Below, piece after piece: positions 7,812 to 16,212 of a stretch of DNA of 64,000 bases. Positions within the stretch are counted from its first letter, which is position 1. Each line of letters opens with the position of its first letter. This DNA comes from JANQIO01 sp043513815 (GTDB lineage: Bacteria > Pseudomonadota > Gammaproteobacteria > Pseudomonadales > Halieaceae), in the NCBI GenBank assembly GCA_043513815.1, contig CP121313.1:2418001-2482000 (forward strand), written 5' to 3'. Made by a program: the position numbers and the translations under genes. Below the pieces are notes generated by a model that saw only the letters and a program-made list of their open reading frames with translations, was not told the origin of the DNA and did not search any database.

Positions 7812-8806
7812 AAACGAAAGTTCTCAGCAGCGAAGGCATCGATGGTGGCCGGCAATACCTCAGGCGTAGGATAGATACAGGAAATAATATTGGTGTGTAT
7901 ACCGGCTGCCGCGTACCCGTGCATCAGCTCTCGGCATTCATCGGGGCTTCCGATCAAGGCGATTTCATCCACCAGCTCGTCGGGCAGTGCCGCCGCGGTT
8001 CGCTCCCTGTCTTTCGCAGCCCAGCCCTCGCGAATCTCGGCCGCTGCGTCACCATAGCCCGCCCACTCCAGGAACTTGTTGTAGACCGGCGTGGCGTAGT
8101 AACCGACAAAGCCGGCCCGAAAGGCGTCCCGGGCGGCGGCCTTGTCTTCGCTGACCACCACCATGTGGCGACAGACGACTTCCACGTCCGCCGGATCCTT
8201 GCCACCGCGCTCGGCGCCAATGGCGACATGTTCCATGATTTTGCCCAGTGCACCGCGCGGGAACAGGTTTAGAATCACGCCGTCGGATATCTCCGCCGCG
8301 GTTTCCACCATTTTGGAGCGCAGCGCTGCCAGGTAGATGGGCGCGCGGTCGCTGGGCGCCTGGCGATAGCCCTTGCTGTGCAGGGTTTCCCCGCTAAAGT
8401 CGGTCTTTTCACCCGCCAGCATCGTGCGCAGCAGCGCCACGGTTTCCTTCATGCGCGTCAGAGGCTTCTCCAGCTTTAGACCGTGCCAGCCCTCAATAAT
8501 GGCGTGACTGGAGGTGCCGAAACCGGGCACGAAGCGACCCGGGTAGGCCTGGTGCAGCACCGCCAGGGTGGAAGCCATAACCGCCGGTGTGCGGGTGTAG
8601 GCAGGCACGACCGCGACACCCAGACGCACGCGCTCGGTCGCTTCCAGCAGCATAGGCGCCAGCGTGAACGCATCCAGCCCGCCGGCATCCGCCAGCCAGA
8701 TATCATCGTAACCCAACGCCTCGGCCTGCCGTGCCATGGCGATCGTGTCTGCCACACTGCCGGTGGGAGCCGGCAGTGAAAGTGCAATGCGTTTACTCAG
8801 TGCCAT
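7808..8806 (-). CDS. Luciferase-like (LLM) flavin-dependent oxidoreductase
   Basis: 332 residues with a TIM-barrel of the bacterial luciferase/F420 family: RIALSLPAPTGSVADTIAMARQAEALGYDDIWLAD at the start, PGRFVPGFGTSS (about 90-101) and PIYLAAL (156-162). Such enzymes use reduced FMN or coenzyme F420 to oxidise or reduce organic substrates; which cofactor is used cannot be told here. The start overlaps nothing upstream but lies 3 bases after the crotonase stop, and the stop overlaps the Nudix gene. Its presence in a beta-oxidation operon suggests an oxygenation or double-bond reduction step on a CoA ester or free acid (inference). Confidence 0.88.
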   Translation of the reverse strand: MALSKRIALSLPAPTGSVADTIAMARQAEALGYDDIWLADAGGLDAFTLAPMLLEATERVRLGVAVVPAYTRTPAVMASTLAVLHQAYPGRFVPGFGTSSHAIIEGWHGLKLEKPLTRMKETVALLRTMLAGEKTDFSGETLHSKGYRQAPSDRAPIYLAALRSKMVETAAEISDGVILNLFPRGALGKIMEHVAIGAERGGKDPADVEVVCRHMVVVSEDKAAARDAFRAGFVGYYATPVYNKFLEWAGYGDAAAEIREGWAAKDRERTAAALPDELVDEIALIGSPDECRELMHGYAAAGIHTNIISCIYPTPEVLPATIDAFAAENFRF

Positions 8807-8809
8807 TCT

Positions 8810-9586
8810 CTATACCTGCTTTTTGCCGCGCGCCTGCACGTTCTCTCGACGCTGACCAATATCGTCGCCACTGATCCCCCTGTTGGCGTAGCCCATTACC
8901 AGCTTTTCCATTTCCATGCCGGCACCAAAGGTCGAGGCCAACCCGTCGTCCACCAACTTCTTGTATATCTTGACGGTGGCCGGTACGCAGGAGGCAATGT
9001 CTTCAGCCACCTGACGGGCATCTGCCAGCAGGGAATCGGCTGGCACTGCACGGCTCACCAGCCCCCAGTCGGCCGCCTGCCGGGCAGAGATGAAGTTGCC
9101 GGTGAAATGCGCTTCCTTGGCGCGGCTGGGTCCGATCATGCGTGCCAGCTTCTGGGAAAGACCCCAGCCCGGCGCCAGGCCGACCCGGCAATGGGTGTCG
9201 CCAAAGCGGGCTTCTTCCGCGGCAATCAGGATATCGCCCATCAGGGCCAGCTCGAAACCGCCGGTGGCGGCCACGCCGTTCACGGCGCAAATAATCGGTC
9301 GGTCGAAATCCGCCATGGCGCGGGCCACGTCGTTGTCGCCATGGATGGCGAAGGCTTCGAGGCCACCCGGATGATCAGCCATCGCTTTCAGGTCCAGCCC
9401 CGCGCAAAAAGCGCGCCCGTTGCCGGTAAGAATGACTGCCAGAATATTCCGGTCACCCTGAAGCTCCCGAAATGCCCCACACAGATCCGACAGCAGCGCC
9501 GGCGACAGGGCATTCATCACCTCGGGCCGGTTCAGTGTGAGGGTGGCGATGGGTCCGTCTTTTTCTACTGTCAGCGGATTACTCAC
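8810..9586 (-). CDS. Enoyl-CoA hydratase/isomerase (crotonase) family protein
   Basis: 258 residues. Oxyanion/CoA motifs RAFCAGLDLKAM (58-69) and VNGVAATGGFELALMGDILIA (about 104-124) are clear. The active-site strand reads FGDTHCRVGLAPGWGLSQKLAR, so neither hydratase glutamate is obvious. C-terminus is extended and basic (RRENVQARGKKQV). Separated from the LLM gene by 3 bases and from the next crotonase by 42. The three crotonases of this run differ in active-site residues, which suggests distinct steps rather than duplicates. Confidence 0.92.
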   Translation of the reverse strand: MSNPLTVEKDGPIATLTLNRPEVMNALSPALLSDLCGAFRELQGDRNILAVILTGNGRAFCAGLDLKAMADHPGGLEAFAIHGDNDVARAMADFDRPIICAVNGVAATGGFELALMGDILIAAEEARFGDTHCRVGLAPGWGLSQKLARMIGPSRAKEAHFTGNFISARQAADWGLVSRAVPADSLLADARQVAEDIASCVPATVKIYKKLVDDGLASTFGAGMEMEKLVMGYANRGISGDDIGQRRENVQARGKKQV

Positions 9587-9628
9587 GGGGTTCCCTCCGT
9601 TGTTTGCGGGCGTCTTGATTGGAGTGTT

Positions 9629-10411
9629 TCAGGCCCCTTTGAACTGGGGTGCACGCTTTTGCAGAAAGGCGATCGCGCCCTCGCGGGCATCCTCGCTGTT
9701 CATGCAGATCTTCTGCAGGCGCGCTTCATTGCTGATGGTCTCATCCAGCGACTGCACGGTCGCGGCATGCAGGGCTTCCTTGGCATAGCGCAGGGACAGC
9801 GGCGCCTTGCCGGCCAGCTCCAGCGCCAGCGCTTTCGCCGCTGGCAACAGTTCATTGGCCGGAACAACCCGATTGCACAGGCCCAGAGCCAGGCAGTCTG
9901 CCGCCTTGAGCTTTTCGCCCAGGGCGATCAGTTCGTAGGCTTTTTTCTTGCCCAGGGTCCGCACCAGGTGCCAGTGCGCGCCGCCATCGGGAATCAGGCT
10001 GATGGCGGCAAAGGCCTGGTAAAGATAGGCGTCTTCCGCCATCACCGTCAGGTCGCAGTTCATGGCGAAGGCGCTGCCGATACCCGCAGCGGCACCGTTG
10101 ACTGCACTGATCCACGGTTTGGGCGCATCGGTCACTGCCAGCATGGCGTCCTTGTACTCGGTGTTGAGCATGGTCTCAACATCAAATCCCTCGGGCTGCT
10201 TCTCGGTGAGATCGGCACCGGCACAGAAGGCGCGGCCCTCTCCGGTGAGTATCACCACCCGGACACTGTCGTCGGCGTTGACCTCATTGGCCACCAGCAG
10301 GAACTCGCGACGAATGCCGGCCTCGATGGCGTTGAGGGTGGCAGGTCGGTTGAAGCTGACGATGGCAACAGGACCGTCCCGCTCAACCCGCATATTCTCG
10401 TGCTCGCTCAT
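9629..10411 (-). CDS. Enoyl-CoA hydratase/isomerase (crotonase), PaaG-like active site
   Basis: 260 residues. RAFCAGADL (about 60-68) and VNGAAAGIGSAFAMNCDLTVMA (103-124) give the crotonase fold. The active-site segment YLYQAFAAISLIPDGGAHWHLVRTLG has an Asp at the PDGG position, as in phenylacetate-pathway isomerases/hydratases of the PaaB/PaaG kind. C-terminus EGAIAFLQKRAPQFKG is typical. It lies 12 bases downstream of the racemase gene and very likely shares its transcript. Confidence 0.92.
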   Translation of the reverse strand: MSEHENMRVERDGPVAIVSFNRPATLNAIEAGIRREFLLVANEVNADDSVRVVILTGEGRAFCAGADLTEKQPEGFDVETMLNTEYKDAMLAVTDAPKPWISAVNGAAAGIGSAFAMNCDLTVMAEDAYLYQAFAAISLIPDGGAHWHLVRTLGKKKAYELIALGEKLKAADCLALGLCNRVVPANELLPAAKALALELAGKAPLSLRYAKEALHAATVQSLDETISNEARLQKICMNSEDAREGAIAFLQKRAPQFKGA

Positions 10412-10423
10412 GATGTGCTCCTC

Positions 10424-11557
10424 TCAGCCGATGCTGCCGGCGTCTTTAAGACTGGCTATTTCCTGTGACTCGAAACCCATATCGCTGAGCACCGCGTCGG
10501 TGTCTTCGCCGATATCGTGGGCGCCGTGTCGCACGCTGCCCGGCGTGCGACTGAAGCGCGGCGCCGGCGCCGGCTGGGTAATACCGTCTACCTCGACGTA
10601 CACTTCGCGGGCCACATTCGCAGGATGATTTGGCGCGTCCATGAAGCTGAGCACCGGCGCAAAGCAGACGTCACTGCCTTCCATGATCTCGCACCATTCG
10701 GCCTGGGTTCTGGTTTTGAACACTTGCGCCAGCTTTTCCTTCAGCTCCGGCCATTTTTCCCGGTTGTGCTGGTCTGCAAAGTCCTCCGGGTCGAGCCCGG
10801 TCTTTTCCATCAGTAGCGCGTAAAACTGGGGTTCAATGGAGCCGATGGAGACGTATTCGCCGTCGGCACATTCGTAGCTGTCATAGAAGTGGGCAGCGCC
10901 GTCGAGCATGTTGGCTTCCCGCTGACTGTGGTCCCAGATTCCACTGGCCTGAAAACCGTGAAACATCCACATCAGCTGGGCGGCACCATCCACCATGGCG
11001 GCATCGATCACCTGGCCCTTGCCGCTGTTGTGCGCCTCCAGCAAGGCCGCCAGCACACCGTTGACCAGCAGCATGCCGCCGCCACCCATATCGCCGACGA
11101 TGTTCAGTGGCGGCACCGGCTTCTCGCCGGCACGGCCTACCGCGTACAGGGCGCCGGTAATGCTGATGTAGTTGATATCGTGGCCGGCAGCTTTCGCCAA
11201 TGGGCCTTGCTGGCCCCAACCGGTCATGCGGGCAAATACCAGCTTCGGGTTACGCGCGAGACAGACCTCAGGGGCGATACCCAGCTTCTCGCAAACTCCC
11301 GGGCGGTACGGGTCAATCAGCACATCGGCGTTCTCAATCATCCGCAACAGCGTCTCCACGCCCTGCGGATCCTTGAGATTGAGCACCACGGACTTCTTGC
11401 CGCGAAAGCTGACATCCTTGCTCTGCTTTGGACTGAAGGCTCCGGCGCGTTCGATGCGAATCACCTCGGCGCCCATATCCGCGAGGATCATCCCGCCCAT
11501 AGGCGCCGGCCCGATGCCCGCCAGTTCAATTACCGTATATCCATTCAACGGACCCAT
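10424..11557 (-). CDS. amacr: Alpha-methylacyl-CoA racemase (CoA-transferase family III fold)
   Basis: 377 residues. It inverts the 2-methyl centre of 2-methylacyl-CoA esters so that S-specific dehydrogenases can act, a step in degradation of branched fatty acids and sterol side chains. Diagnostic residues match the family: His126 in AAGHDINYIS and Asp156 in NIVGDMGGGGMLL, the proton-transfer pair of the mycobacterial enzyme, with a Glu at 242 near the third active-site acid. The N-terminus PLNGYTVIELAGIGPAPMGGMILADMGAEV is the typical CaiB/BaiF start. It is the first gene of the minus-strand run ending near 6383; a 300-base gap lies upstream. CaiB-type CoA transferase is the alternative, but the GHDINY and GDMGGGG motifs favour the racemase. 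Confidence 0.9.
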   Translation of the reverse strand: MGPLNGYTVIELAGIGPAPMGGMILADMGAEVIRIERAGAFSPKQSKDVSFRGKKSVVLNLKDPQGVETLLRMIENADVLIDPYRPGVCEKLGIAPEVCLARNPKLVFARMTGWGQQGPLAKAAGHDINYISITGALYAVGRAGEKPVPPLNIVGDMGGGGMLLVNGVLAALLEAHNSGKGQVIDAAMVDGAAQLMWMFHGFQASGIWDHSQREANMLDGAAHFYDSYECADGEYVSIGSIEPQFYALLMEKTGLDPEDFADQHNREKWPELKEKLAQVFKTRTQAEWCEIMEGSDVCFAPVLSFMDAPNHPANVAREVYVEVDGITQPAPAPRFSRTPGSVRHGAHDIGEDTDAVLSDMGFESQEIASLKDAGSIG

Positions 11558-11857
11558 ACGGTCCTCCTCAATACAAATTCAATTGCCTGGCCAACAGCAT
11601 TTCGTAGCGAACGCACAATGCGTTCCGCGATACCCGGCAGCGCGAAGACTTTTCCTGGAGAACTAGTCGCCCTGACTCCAAACCCGGAGAACTGAGGATT
11701 TTCGCTCGAGATCACGCTTTTCTCCTTGGCCAGAGGAGCGAAGATTCTTGTTCGAGTTCGTGGCGCGCGGTCATTTCCAAGCGGAGTGTATACGGGACAT
11801 ACATGAGCATTGGAAATGACCGCGCAACGAAGAGATCGGACAAAAAGATCGCTCGTG
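11558..11857. other. 300-base gap without a convincing gene
   Basis: The gap between the SDR gene and the racemase gene, both minus strand, holds a long inverted repeat (annotated separately). A minus-strand reading of 112 codons crosses it but has no ribosome site, starts inside the SDR gene and resembles no family I know. The gap should contain the promoter of the racemase operon and the end of the SDR transcript. Confidence 0.6.
11765..11825. repeat. Perfect 16-bp inverted repeat
   Basis: Arms 11765-11780 and 11810-11825 are exact reverse complements (GCGCGGTCATTTCCAA on the left), separated by 29 bases. Imperfect pairing (TCGT) continues outside the arms. There is no T-run on either side, so it is not a standard intrinsic terminator. 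It lies just downstream of the SDR gene stop and upstream of the racemase operon. Possible roles are a regulator site, a transcript end or a mobile-repeat remnant. Confidence 0.75.
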
Positions 11858-12649
11858 CTACTTCGGCTGCATGCGGATGCCACCGTCCATTCTTATACAC
11901 TCGCCATTCACATAGTCATTCTCGACAATGTACTGGGCGGTATGAGCAATCTCGTCCGGGTCACCCAGGCGCTTGGGAAACAGTACCTGCTCACCCAACG
12001 GCTTGAGGAATTCCCAGATCTCGGGCGTCAGCTCTTCGGCTCCACCCATCATGAGCGGCGTGGCAATCAGACCGGGCACAATGGTGTTCACACGGACACC
12101 CATTACAGACAGGTCTCGTGCTATCGGCAGGGTCATACCGACGACACCACCCTTGGAGGCGGAGTACGCGGCCTGGCCGATCTGGCCCTCGTAGGCGGCG
12201 ACGGATGCCGTGTTGATGATCACACCACGCCCGCCGTCATCATTGAAAGGCTCGTTCTTGCCCATTTGCTCAGCACACAGGCGCAGGACGTTGAAGGTTC
12301 CCACCAGATTGACATTGATCACCATCTGGAAAGCATCCAGCGGGAACGGGCCGTTCTTGCCCATGGTGCGAATGGCGTTGCCAATACCGGCAAAGTTGCA
12401 GTTGATATGGATTGCGCCGAAAGCGTCCATGGTGGCTGCAATAGCCGCCTTGACGGATTCCTCGTCGGCAACGTTAACCTTTTGGAAGATTGTCGCTTCG
12501 CCCAGCTCTGCGGCCAGGGCGGTACCTTTCTCTTCGTTCATATCGAAGATCGCGCATTTGGCGCCGGCGGCAACGAATCGCTTGACCGTGGCGCGGCCCA
12601 GACCTGAGGCGCCACCGGTAACAACGGCTACTTTATCTTTGAGGTCCAT
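11858..12649 (-). CDS. SDR oxidoreductase, 3-hydroxyacyl-CoA dehydrogenase (HSD17B10-like)
   Basis: 263 residues. Classical short-chain dehydrogenase: TGGASGLG (residues 11-18) for NAD binding, NTASVAAYEGQIGQAAYSASK with catalytic Ser, Tyr and Lys (about 148-168). The insert GNAIRTMGKNGPFPLDAFQMVINVNLVGTFNVLR and PVPGLIATPLM-type C-terminal half resemble type II 3-hydroxyacyl-CoA dehydrogenase (HSD17B10), which oxidises 3-hydroxy-2-methylacyl-CoA and also hydroxysteroids. This fits the racemase and dehydrogenases around it. It follows the next dehydrogenase gene by 56 bases on the same strand. Confidence 0.9.
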   Translation of the reverse strand: MDLKDKVAVVTGGASGLGRATVKRFVAAGAKCAIFDMNEEKGTALAAELGEATIFQKVNVADEESVKAAIAATMDAFGAIHINCNFAGIGNAIRTMGKNGPFPLDAFQMVINVNLVGTFNVLRLCAEQMGKNEPFNDDGGRGVIINTASVAAYEGQIGQAAYSASKGGVVGMTLPIARDLSVMGVRVNTIVPGLIATPLMMGGAEELTPEIWEFLKPLGEQVLFPKRLGDPDEIAHTAQYIVENDYVNGECIRMDGGIRMQPK

Positions 12650-12705
12650 AGTTGTTCTCCTGCTTAGCGGTTATGTATATCTGGAACAAGCATGCTCGCT
12701 CCTGT

Positions 12706-13881
12706 TTAGAAATTACGTGTATTGAAAGGCGTATAGCTGTCGCCCAGGCAATCGCGACTGATGATTATTTTCATCACTTCAGAAGTGCCAGCGTAGATCG
12801 GGGAAATCTTGGCGTCCGTAAACTGCCTGGAGATCGGGTACTCATCCATAAAGCCCGCGCCACCGTGCAGGTGCACACCAATATCCGCAGCCTTTAGTTG
12901 CAGCTCGGAAGTCACCAGCTTGGCCTTGGCAGCGTCCACCGCTGTCAGCTTGCCGGCATTGAACGCGACCACACACTGGTCCACGTAAGTCTGGGCCAGG
13001 TCTAGTTCAGTACGCAGCTCCGACAGCTTGAACTGGGTGTTCTGGTAAGCCGCCAGGGGTTTGCCGAAGGTCTTGCGCTCCTTGACGAAGTCGGCGGTCA
13101 GGTCCCAGGAAAGCTGGGCCGCGGCCAGGTAGCCGGCGGCTCCGATAAGCCGCTCTTCGGCCAAACCTTCCATGAGGTAGATGAAGCCCTTGCCCGGCTC
13201 ACCCAGCACGTTGTCCTTCGGCACCTTGACGTCATTGAAGAACAGCTCTGCCGTGTCCTGGGCTTTGAGGCCCATTTTCTTGAGGTTGCGGCCACGCTCA
13301 AAGCCCTCCATGCCGCGCTCGACCAGGAACAGGGTCATGGCGTGGGGGTTATTGTCCGGGTCAGTCTTGGCGGCGACCAATACCACATCAGCGTTGATGC
13401 CATTGGAGATATAGGTCTTGGAGCCGTTGAGCACCCAGTGGTCGTCTTTCTCCACCGCTGTGGTGCGCATGCCCGCCAGGTCAGAGCCGGCATCGGGTTC
13501 GGTCATGGCGATGGCGAGAATGGTTTCGCCGCTGACGCATCCGGGCAGCAAGCGTTCGCACTGCTCCGCACTGCCGAAGCGTGTGAAGTACGGACCCACC
13601 AGGCGACTGTGCAGCGTGTTGTACCAGTCTCCACAGCGGGCATAAGCCGTTTCTTCGATGATGATCTGCTCAAAGCGGAAATCGTATTCGCCGACGCCGC
13701 CGTATTTTTCATCCGGCCAGATCATCAGCAGGCCCTGTTCACCGGCCTTGCTGAACGCCGAGCGGTCGACTCGCCCCTGTTCACGCCATTCCTCCATGTG
13801 GGGCACGATGTCTGCGGCGAGAAACCGCCGGTACGTGTCGCGGAACATATTCTGTTCTTCAGTGAAGTCTCGGGGCAGCAT
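12706..13881 (-). CDS. Acyl-CoA dehydrogenase, long-chain type
   Basis: 391 residues. Motifs AMTEPDAGSD (about 125-134) and LNGSKTYISNG (150-160). The C-terminal YAGTSEVMKIII lacks the MCAD-type Glu, whereas GLAEERLIGAAG (around 240) supplies a Glu at the position used by long-chain and isovaleryl enzymes. The N-terminus PRDFTEEQNMFRDTYRRFLAADIVPH is typical of long-chain acyl-CoA dehydrogenases. First gene of a two-gene run with the SDR. The upstream 149 bases separate it from a divergent plus-strand hydrolase and should hold both promoters. Confidence 0.95.
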   Translation of the reverse strand: MLPRDFTEEQNMFRDTYRRFLAADIVPHMEEWREQGRVDRSAFSKAGEQGLLMIWPDEKYGGVGEYDFRFEQIIIEETAYARCGDWYNTLHSRLVGPYFTRFGSAEQCERLLPGCVSGETILAIAMTEPDAGSDLAGMRTTAVEKDDHWVLNGSKTYISNGINADVVLVAAKTDPDNNPHAMTLFLVERGMEGFERGRNLKKMGLKAQDTAELFFNDVKVPKDNVLGEPGKGFIYLMEGLAEERLIGAAGYLAAAQLSWDLTADFVKERKTFGKPLAAYQNTQFKLSELRTELDLAQTYVDQCVVAFNAGKLTAVDAAKAKLVTSELQLKAADIGVHLHGGAGFMDEYPISRQFTDAKISPIYAGTSEVMKIIISRDCLGDSYTPFNTRNF

Positions 13882-14030
13882 ATTTGTCCTCTGGGCAAGA
13901 ATGAAGCGGGCCTCAGTATGGTGAGGGAGTCATGGGGCAACAATGACGGCCTTGGACAAATAAATTGACCCAAAATGACAGCCAGGAGTAGGATGTTGCC
14001 CCTGCTAAACATTCGACAGGGATCAGTGTC

Positions 14031-14954
14031 ATGCGCAGGGCCTTGCTCTTGCTGTTTTTGCTGTGCGCGGACACCAGGCTGTTCGCTGAGCAGCCCTCTG
14101 CGCCCCCCACCGTCATACCGGACACGCTGACCCGGGCGCTTTCGGAAGATCCGCAACCGGACCGGATGTTTCCGCCAACCATCGAAGAAATCACACTCAA
14201 GGTCGAGGAATACCGGCTCTCCGGGATTTTGTACCTGGCCAATGGGCTGGGACCGCACCCCACCGTGGTACTGCTGCACGGCCTGCCCGGTAACGAAAAG
14301 AATCTGGACCTGGCACAGGCCATGCGGCGCGCCGGCTATAACGTGATGTTCTTTCACTACCGCGGCGCCTGGGGCAGCGAGGGCGATTACAGCATCTCGG
14401 AACAACCCACTGACGTGGCCGCGGCTATCGATTTCCTGCGTGAGAACGCCGTGCGCTACCGGGTGGACGTCAACCAGCTTAGCCTGCTGGGGCACTCCCT
14501 GGGTGGCTACGCGGCTCTGGCCGCGGGCAGCCGCGACCCGGGGCTGGCCTGCGTAGGCGCCATGGCGCCCGCCAACCTGGGCCTGATGGCTGAGGGGTTT
14601 CGCGCTGGAGAGCCCAGCGCCCTGGCCTTTCTGGACTACGCCGACAGCCTGTTCATGCTGCACAATTTTGACGGTGCCCGCATGCGCAATGACCTGCTGT
14701 CAGTCCCTGCACTGCAACTGGATACCCGACTGTTCGGGCCCGGCCTGCGAGGAAAGTCCGTGTTCATGATTACCGGCACCGAAGACAACGTGTTGCCACC
14801 GCCGTCCATGTTTGATCCCACGGTAAAAGCCTACCGGCGCGATCCGGCCATCCGCTTGCAGTATCACAAGATCCCCGGCGACCACTCCTTTTCCTACAGC
14901 CGTATCCAGCTAACGGAGCGTGTGCTGGGCTGGCTGGTTCACGACTGCCAGTAG
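14031..14954 (+). CDS. Exported alpha/beta hydrolase
   Basis: 307 residues with an N-terminal signal sequence (RRALLLLFLLCADTRLFA, cleavage probably after residue 19), so a periplasmic or secreted enzyme. VVLLHGLPGNEKN (about 83-95) is the oxyanion segment, GHSLGG (158-163) carries the nucleophile Ser, and the His near DHSFSY (around 288) completes the triad. It resembles peptidase/esterase members of the family with C-terminal ITGTEDNVLP. The next gene, an AraC regulator, begins 4 bases after its stop, so they are probably co-transcribed and the regulator may respond to its product (inference). Confidence 0.9.
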   Translation: MRRALLLLFLLCADTRLFAEQPSAPPTVIPDTLTRALSEDPQPDRMFPPTIEEITLKVEEYRLSGILYLANGLGPHPTVVLLHGLPGNEKNLDLAQAMRRAGYNVMFFHYRGAWGSEGDYSISEQPTDVAAAIDFLRENAVRYRVDVNQLSLLGHSLGGYAALAAGSRDPGLACVGAMAPANLGLMAEGFRAGEPSALAFLDYADSLFMLHNFDGARMRNDLLSVPALQLDTRLFGPGLRGKSVFMITGTEDNVLPPPSMFDPTVKAYRRDPAIRLQYHKIPGDHSFSYSRIQLTERVLGWLVHDCQ

Positions 14955-14958
14955 CCCT

Positions 14959-15960
14959 ATGCGACAACAGTCCATTTCGGTGGTGTTTGTCCGGGCTGTA
15001 CTGAAGTACGCCGTCGCCTGCGGCCTGGACCCGGTCGGCCTGTTGCGACAGAACCGCATTTCCCCGCGCTTGCTGGAAGAGGAAGGGGCGCGAATATCCA
15101 TCGAGCGCTTCGCCGATCTGCAGGTGGCCACCATGCTGGCCATGGAAGATGAGGGCCTCGGCTACGGCGCCCAACCCCTCCCCATCGGCACCTGGTCGAT
15201 GATGTGTCACGCGGTCATTCACTGCGACACGCTGGGCAAGGCGCTGGCGCGCTATTGTCGGTTTTTCGGACTGTTCCAGCATGTCACCTCGCCGACGCTG
15301 GTGATTGAGGAAGACAATGCCATTGTCAGGCTGTCGCCAGCACCGATTTATGAGAACGTCGACAGCTACGCCGCTGAACTGTCGCTGTTCAACTGTCACC
15401 GCTTCCTGAGCTGGCTGGCTTCCGAACTGCTGCCAGTGCAGGCGTTCAACCTGGCACACAGCCCTCCGCCCCACGTCGACGAATATCGGCCGATGTTTGC
15501 CGGCAACCCGGTCAACTTTGACCAACCCCACTCGGAAATGGTGCTTAAAGACGCCATGCTGGATATGCCAGTGGTCCAGAACGAGCAGTCGCTGGCGCGT
15601 TTCCTGCGCCACCCGGCACTGGCCATGCTGACCCAGCAATATGATCAAGCCAGTTGGACCGCAAGGGTCAAGCAACTGTTGCGCAAGGACCTGGTCGATA
15701 TGCCGGAGCTGGAGCCGGTAGCGGCGACACTGGACGTCCACCCGCAGACGCTGCGCCGCCGCCTGAGCAAGGAGGGAACATCGTTTTCCGAATTGAAAGG
15801 CCAGGTGCGCCGGGACGTGGCGCTGCATTTCCTTGGCAAGCAGGGCCTGAGCATCGAGGAGATCGCCCACCGCGCCGGGTTTTCCGAGTCCAGCGCGTTC
15901 ATCCGCGCCTTCAAGGGCTGGACCGGGGTGACGCCTTATACTTATCGCAAGGGGCTGTAG
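14959..15960 (+). CDS. AraC-family transcriptional regulator
   Basis: 333 residues from the ATG at 14959. The N-terminal two thirds matches the arabinose-binding-like domain found in OruR/ToxT-like AraC regulators (MMCHAVIHCDTLGKALARYCRFF), the C-terminus has the double helix-turn-helix: VAATLDVHPQTLRRRLSKEG and LSIEEIAHRAGFSESSAFIRAFKGWTG (about 300-326). Such regulators commonly control adjacent acyl-CoA or lipid genes. It lies 4 bases after the hydrolase and is convergent with the acyl-CoA ligase at 16213. Confidence 0.93.
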   Translation: MRQQSISVVFVRAVLKYAVACGLDPVGLLRQNRISPRLLEEEGARISIERFADLQVATMLAMEDEGLGYGAQPLPIGTWSMMCHAVIHCDTLGKALARYCRFFGLFQHVTSPTLVIEEDNAIVRLSPAPIYENVDSYAAELSLFNCHRFLSWLASELLPVQAFNLAHSPPPHVDEYRPMFAGNPVNFDQPHSEMVLKDAMLDMPVVQNEQSLARFLRHPALAMLTQQYDQASWTARVKQLLRKDLVDMPELEPVAATLDVHPQTLRRRLSKEGTSFSELKGQVRRDVALHFLGKQGLSIEEIAHRAGFSESSAFIRAFKGWTGVTPYTYRKGL

Positions 15961-15990
15961 GCTGGAGCAGTCCCGCCAAAGCTCACTGTC

Positions 15991-16141
15991 GTCATTCCCG
16001 CGAACCTTTCGTCATTCCCGCGAACCTTTCGTCATTCCCGCGAAAGCGGGAATCCAGAGTGCGCAGTGACTGTCCAAGACCTATCCACGACGGATATTTT
16101 GGCTCCCTCGTTCACTGGATTCCCGCTTGCGCGGGAATGAC
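15991..16141. repeat. Palindromic intergenic repeat cluster
   Basis: Three direct copies of a unit beginning GTCATTCCCGCGAA start at 15991, 16011 and 16031, spaced 20 bases. The third copy extends into a hairpin (16031-16057) whose reverse complement recurs at 16115-16141 with few mismatches, giving a large stem. A shortened copy lies at 55403-55421. This is the style of REP-like dispersed elements in proteobacteria. It sits between the convergent AraC gene and acyl-CoA ligase and could end both transcripts. Confidence 0.85.
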
Positions 16142-16212
16142 GGTGGCAGGCGCCGCGGGAATGTCGAACATCTGCGGCAATCACTGTGCGTCAACGGAAA
16201 AGCCGCGCCCCG

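Noticed and set aside
9107..10468. 453-codon plus-strand frame
   Set aside because: It runs antisense through two crotonase genes with clear motifs, has no ribosome site and encodes no recognisable family; a GC-rich shadow.
11545..11883. 112-codon minus-strand frame in the racemase upstream gap
   Set aside because: Starts within the SDR gene, has no ribosome site and no recognisable family.
14770..15870. 366-codon minus-strand frame
   Set aside because: Antisense to the hydrolase and AraC regulator, both with strong family motifs.
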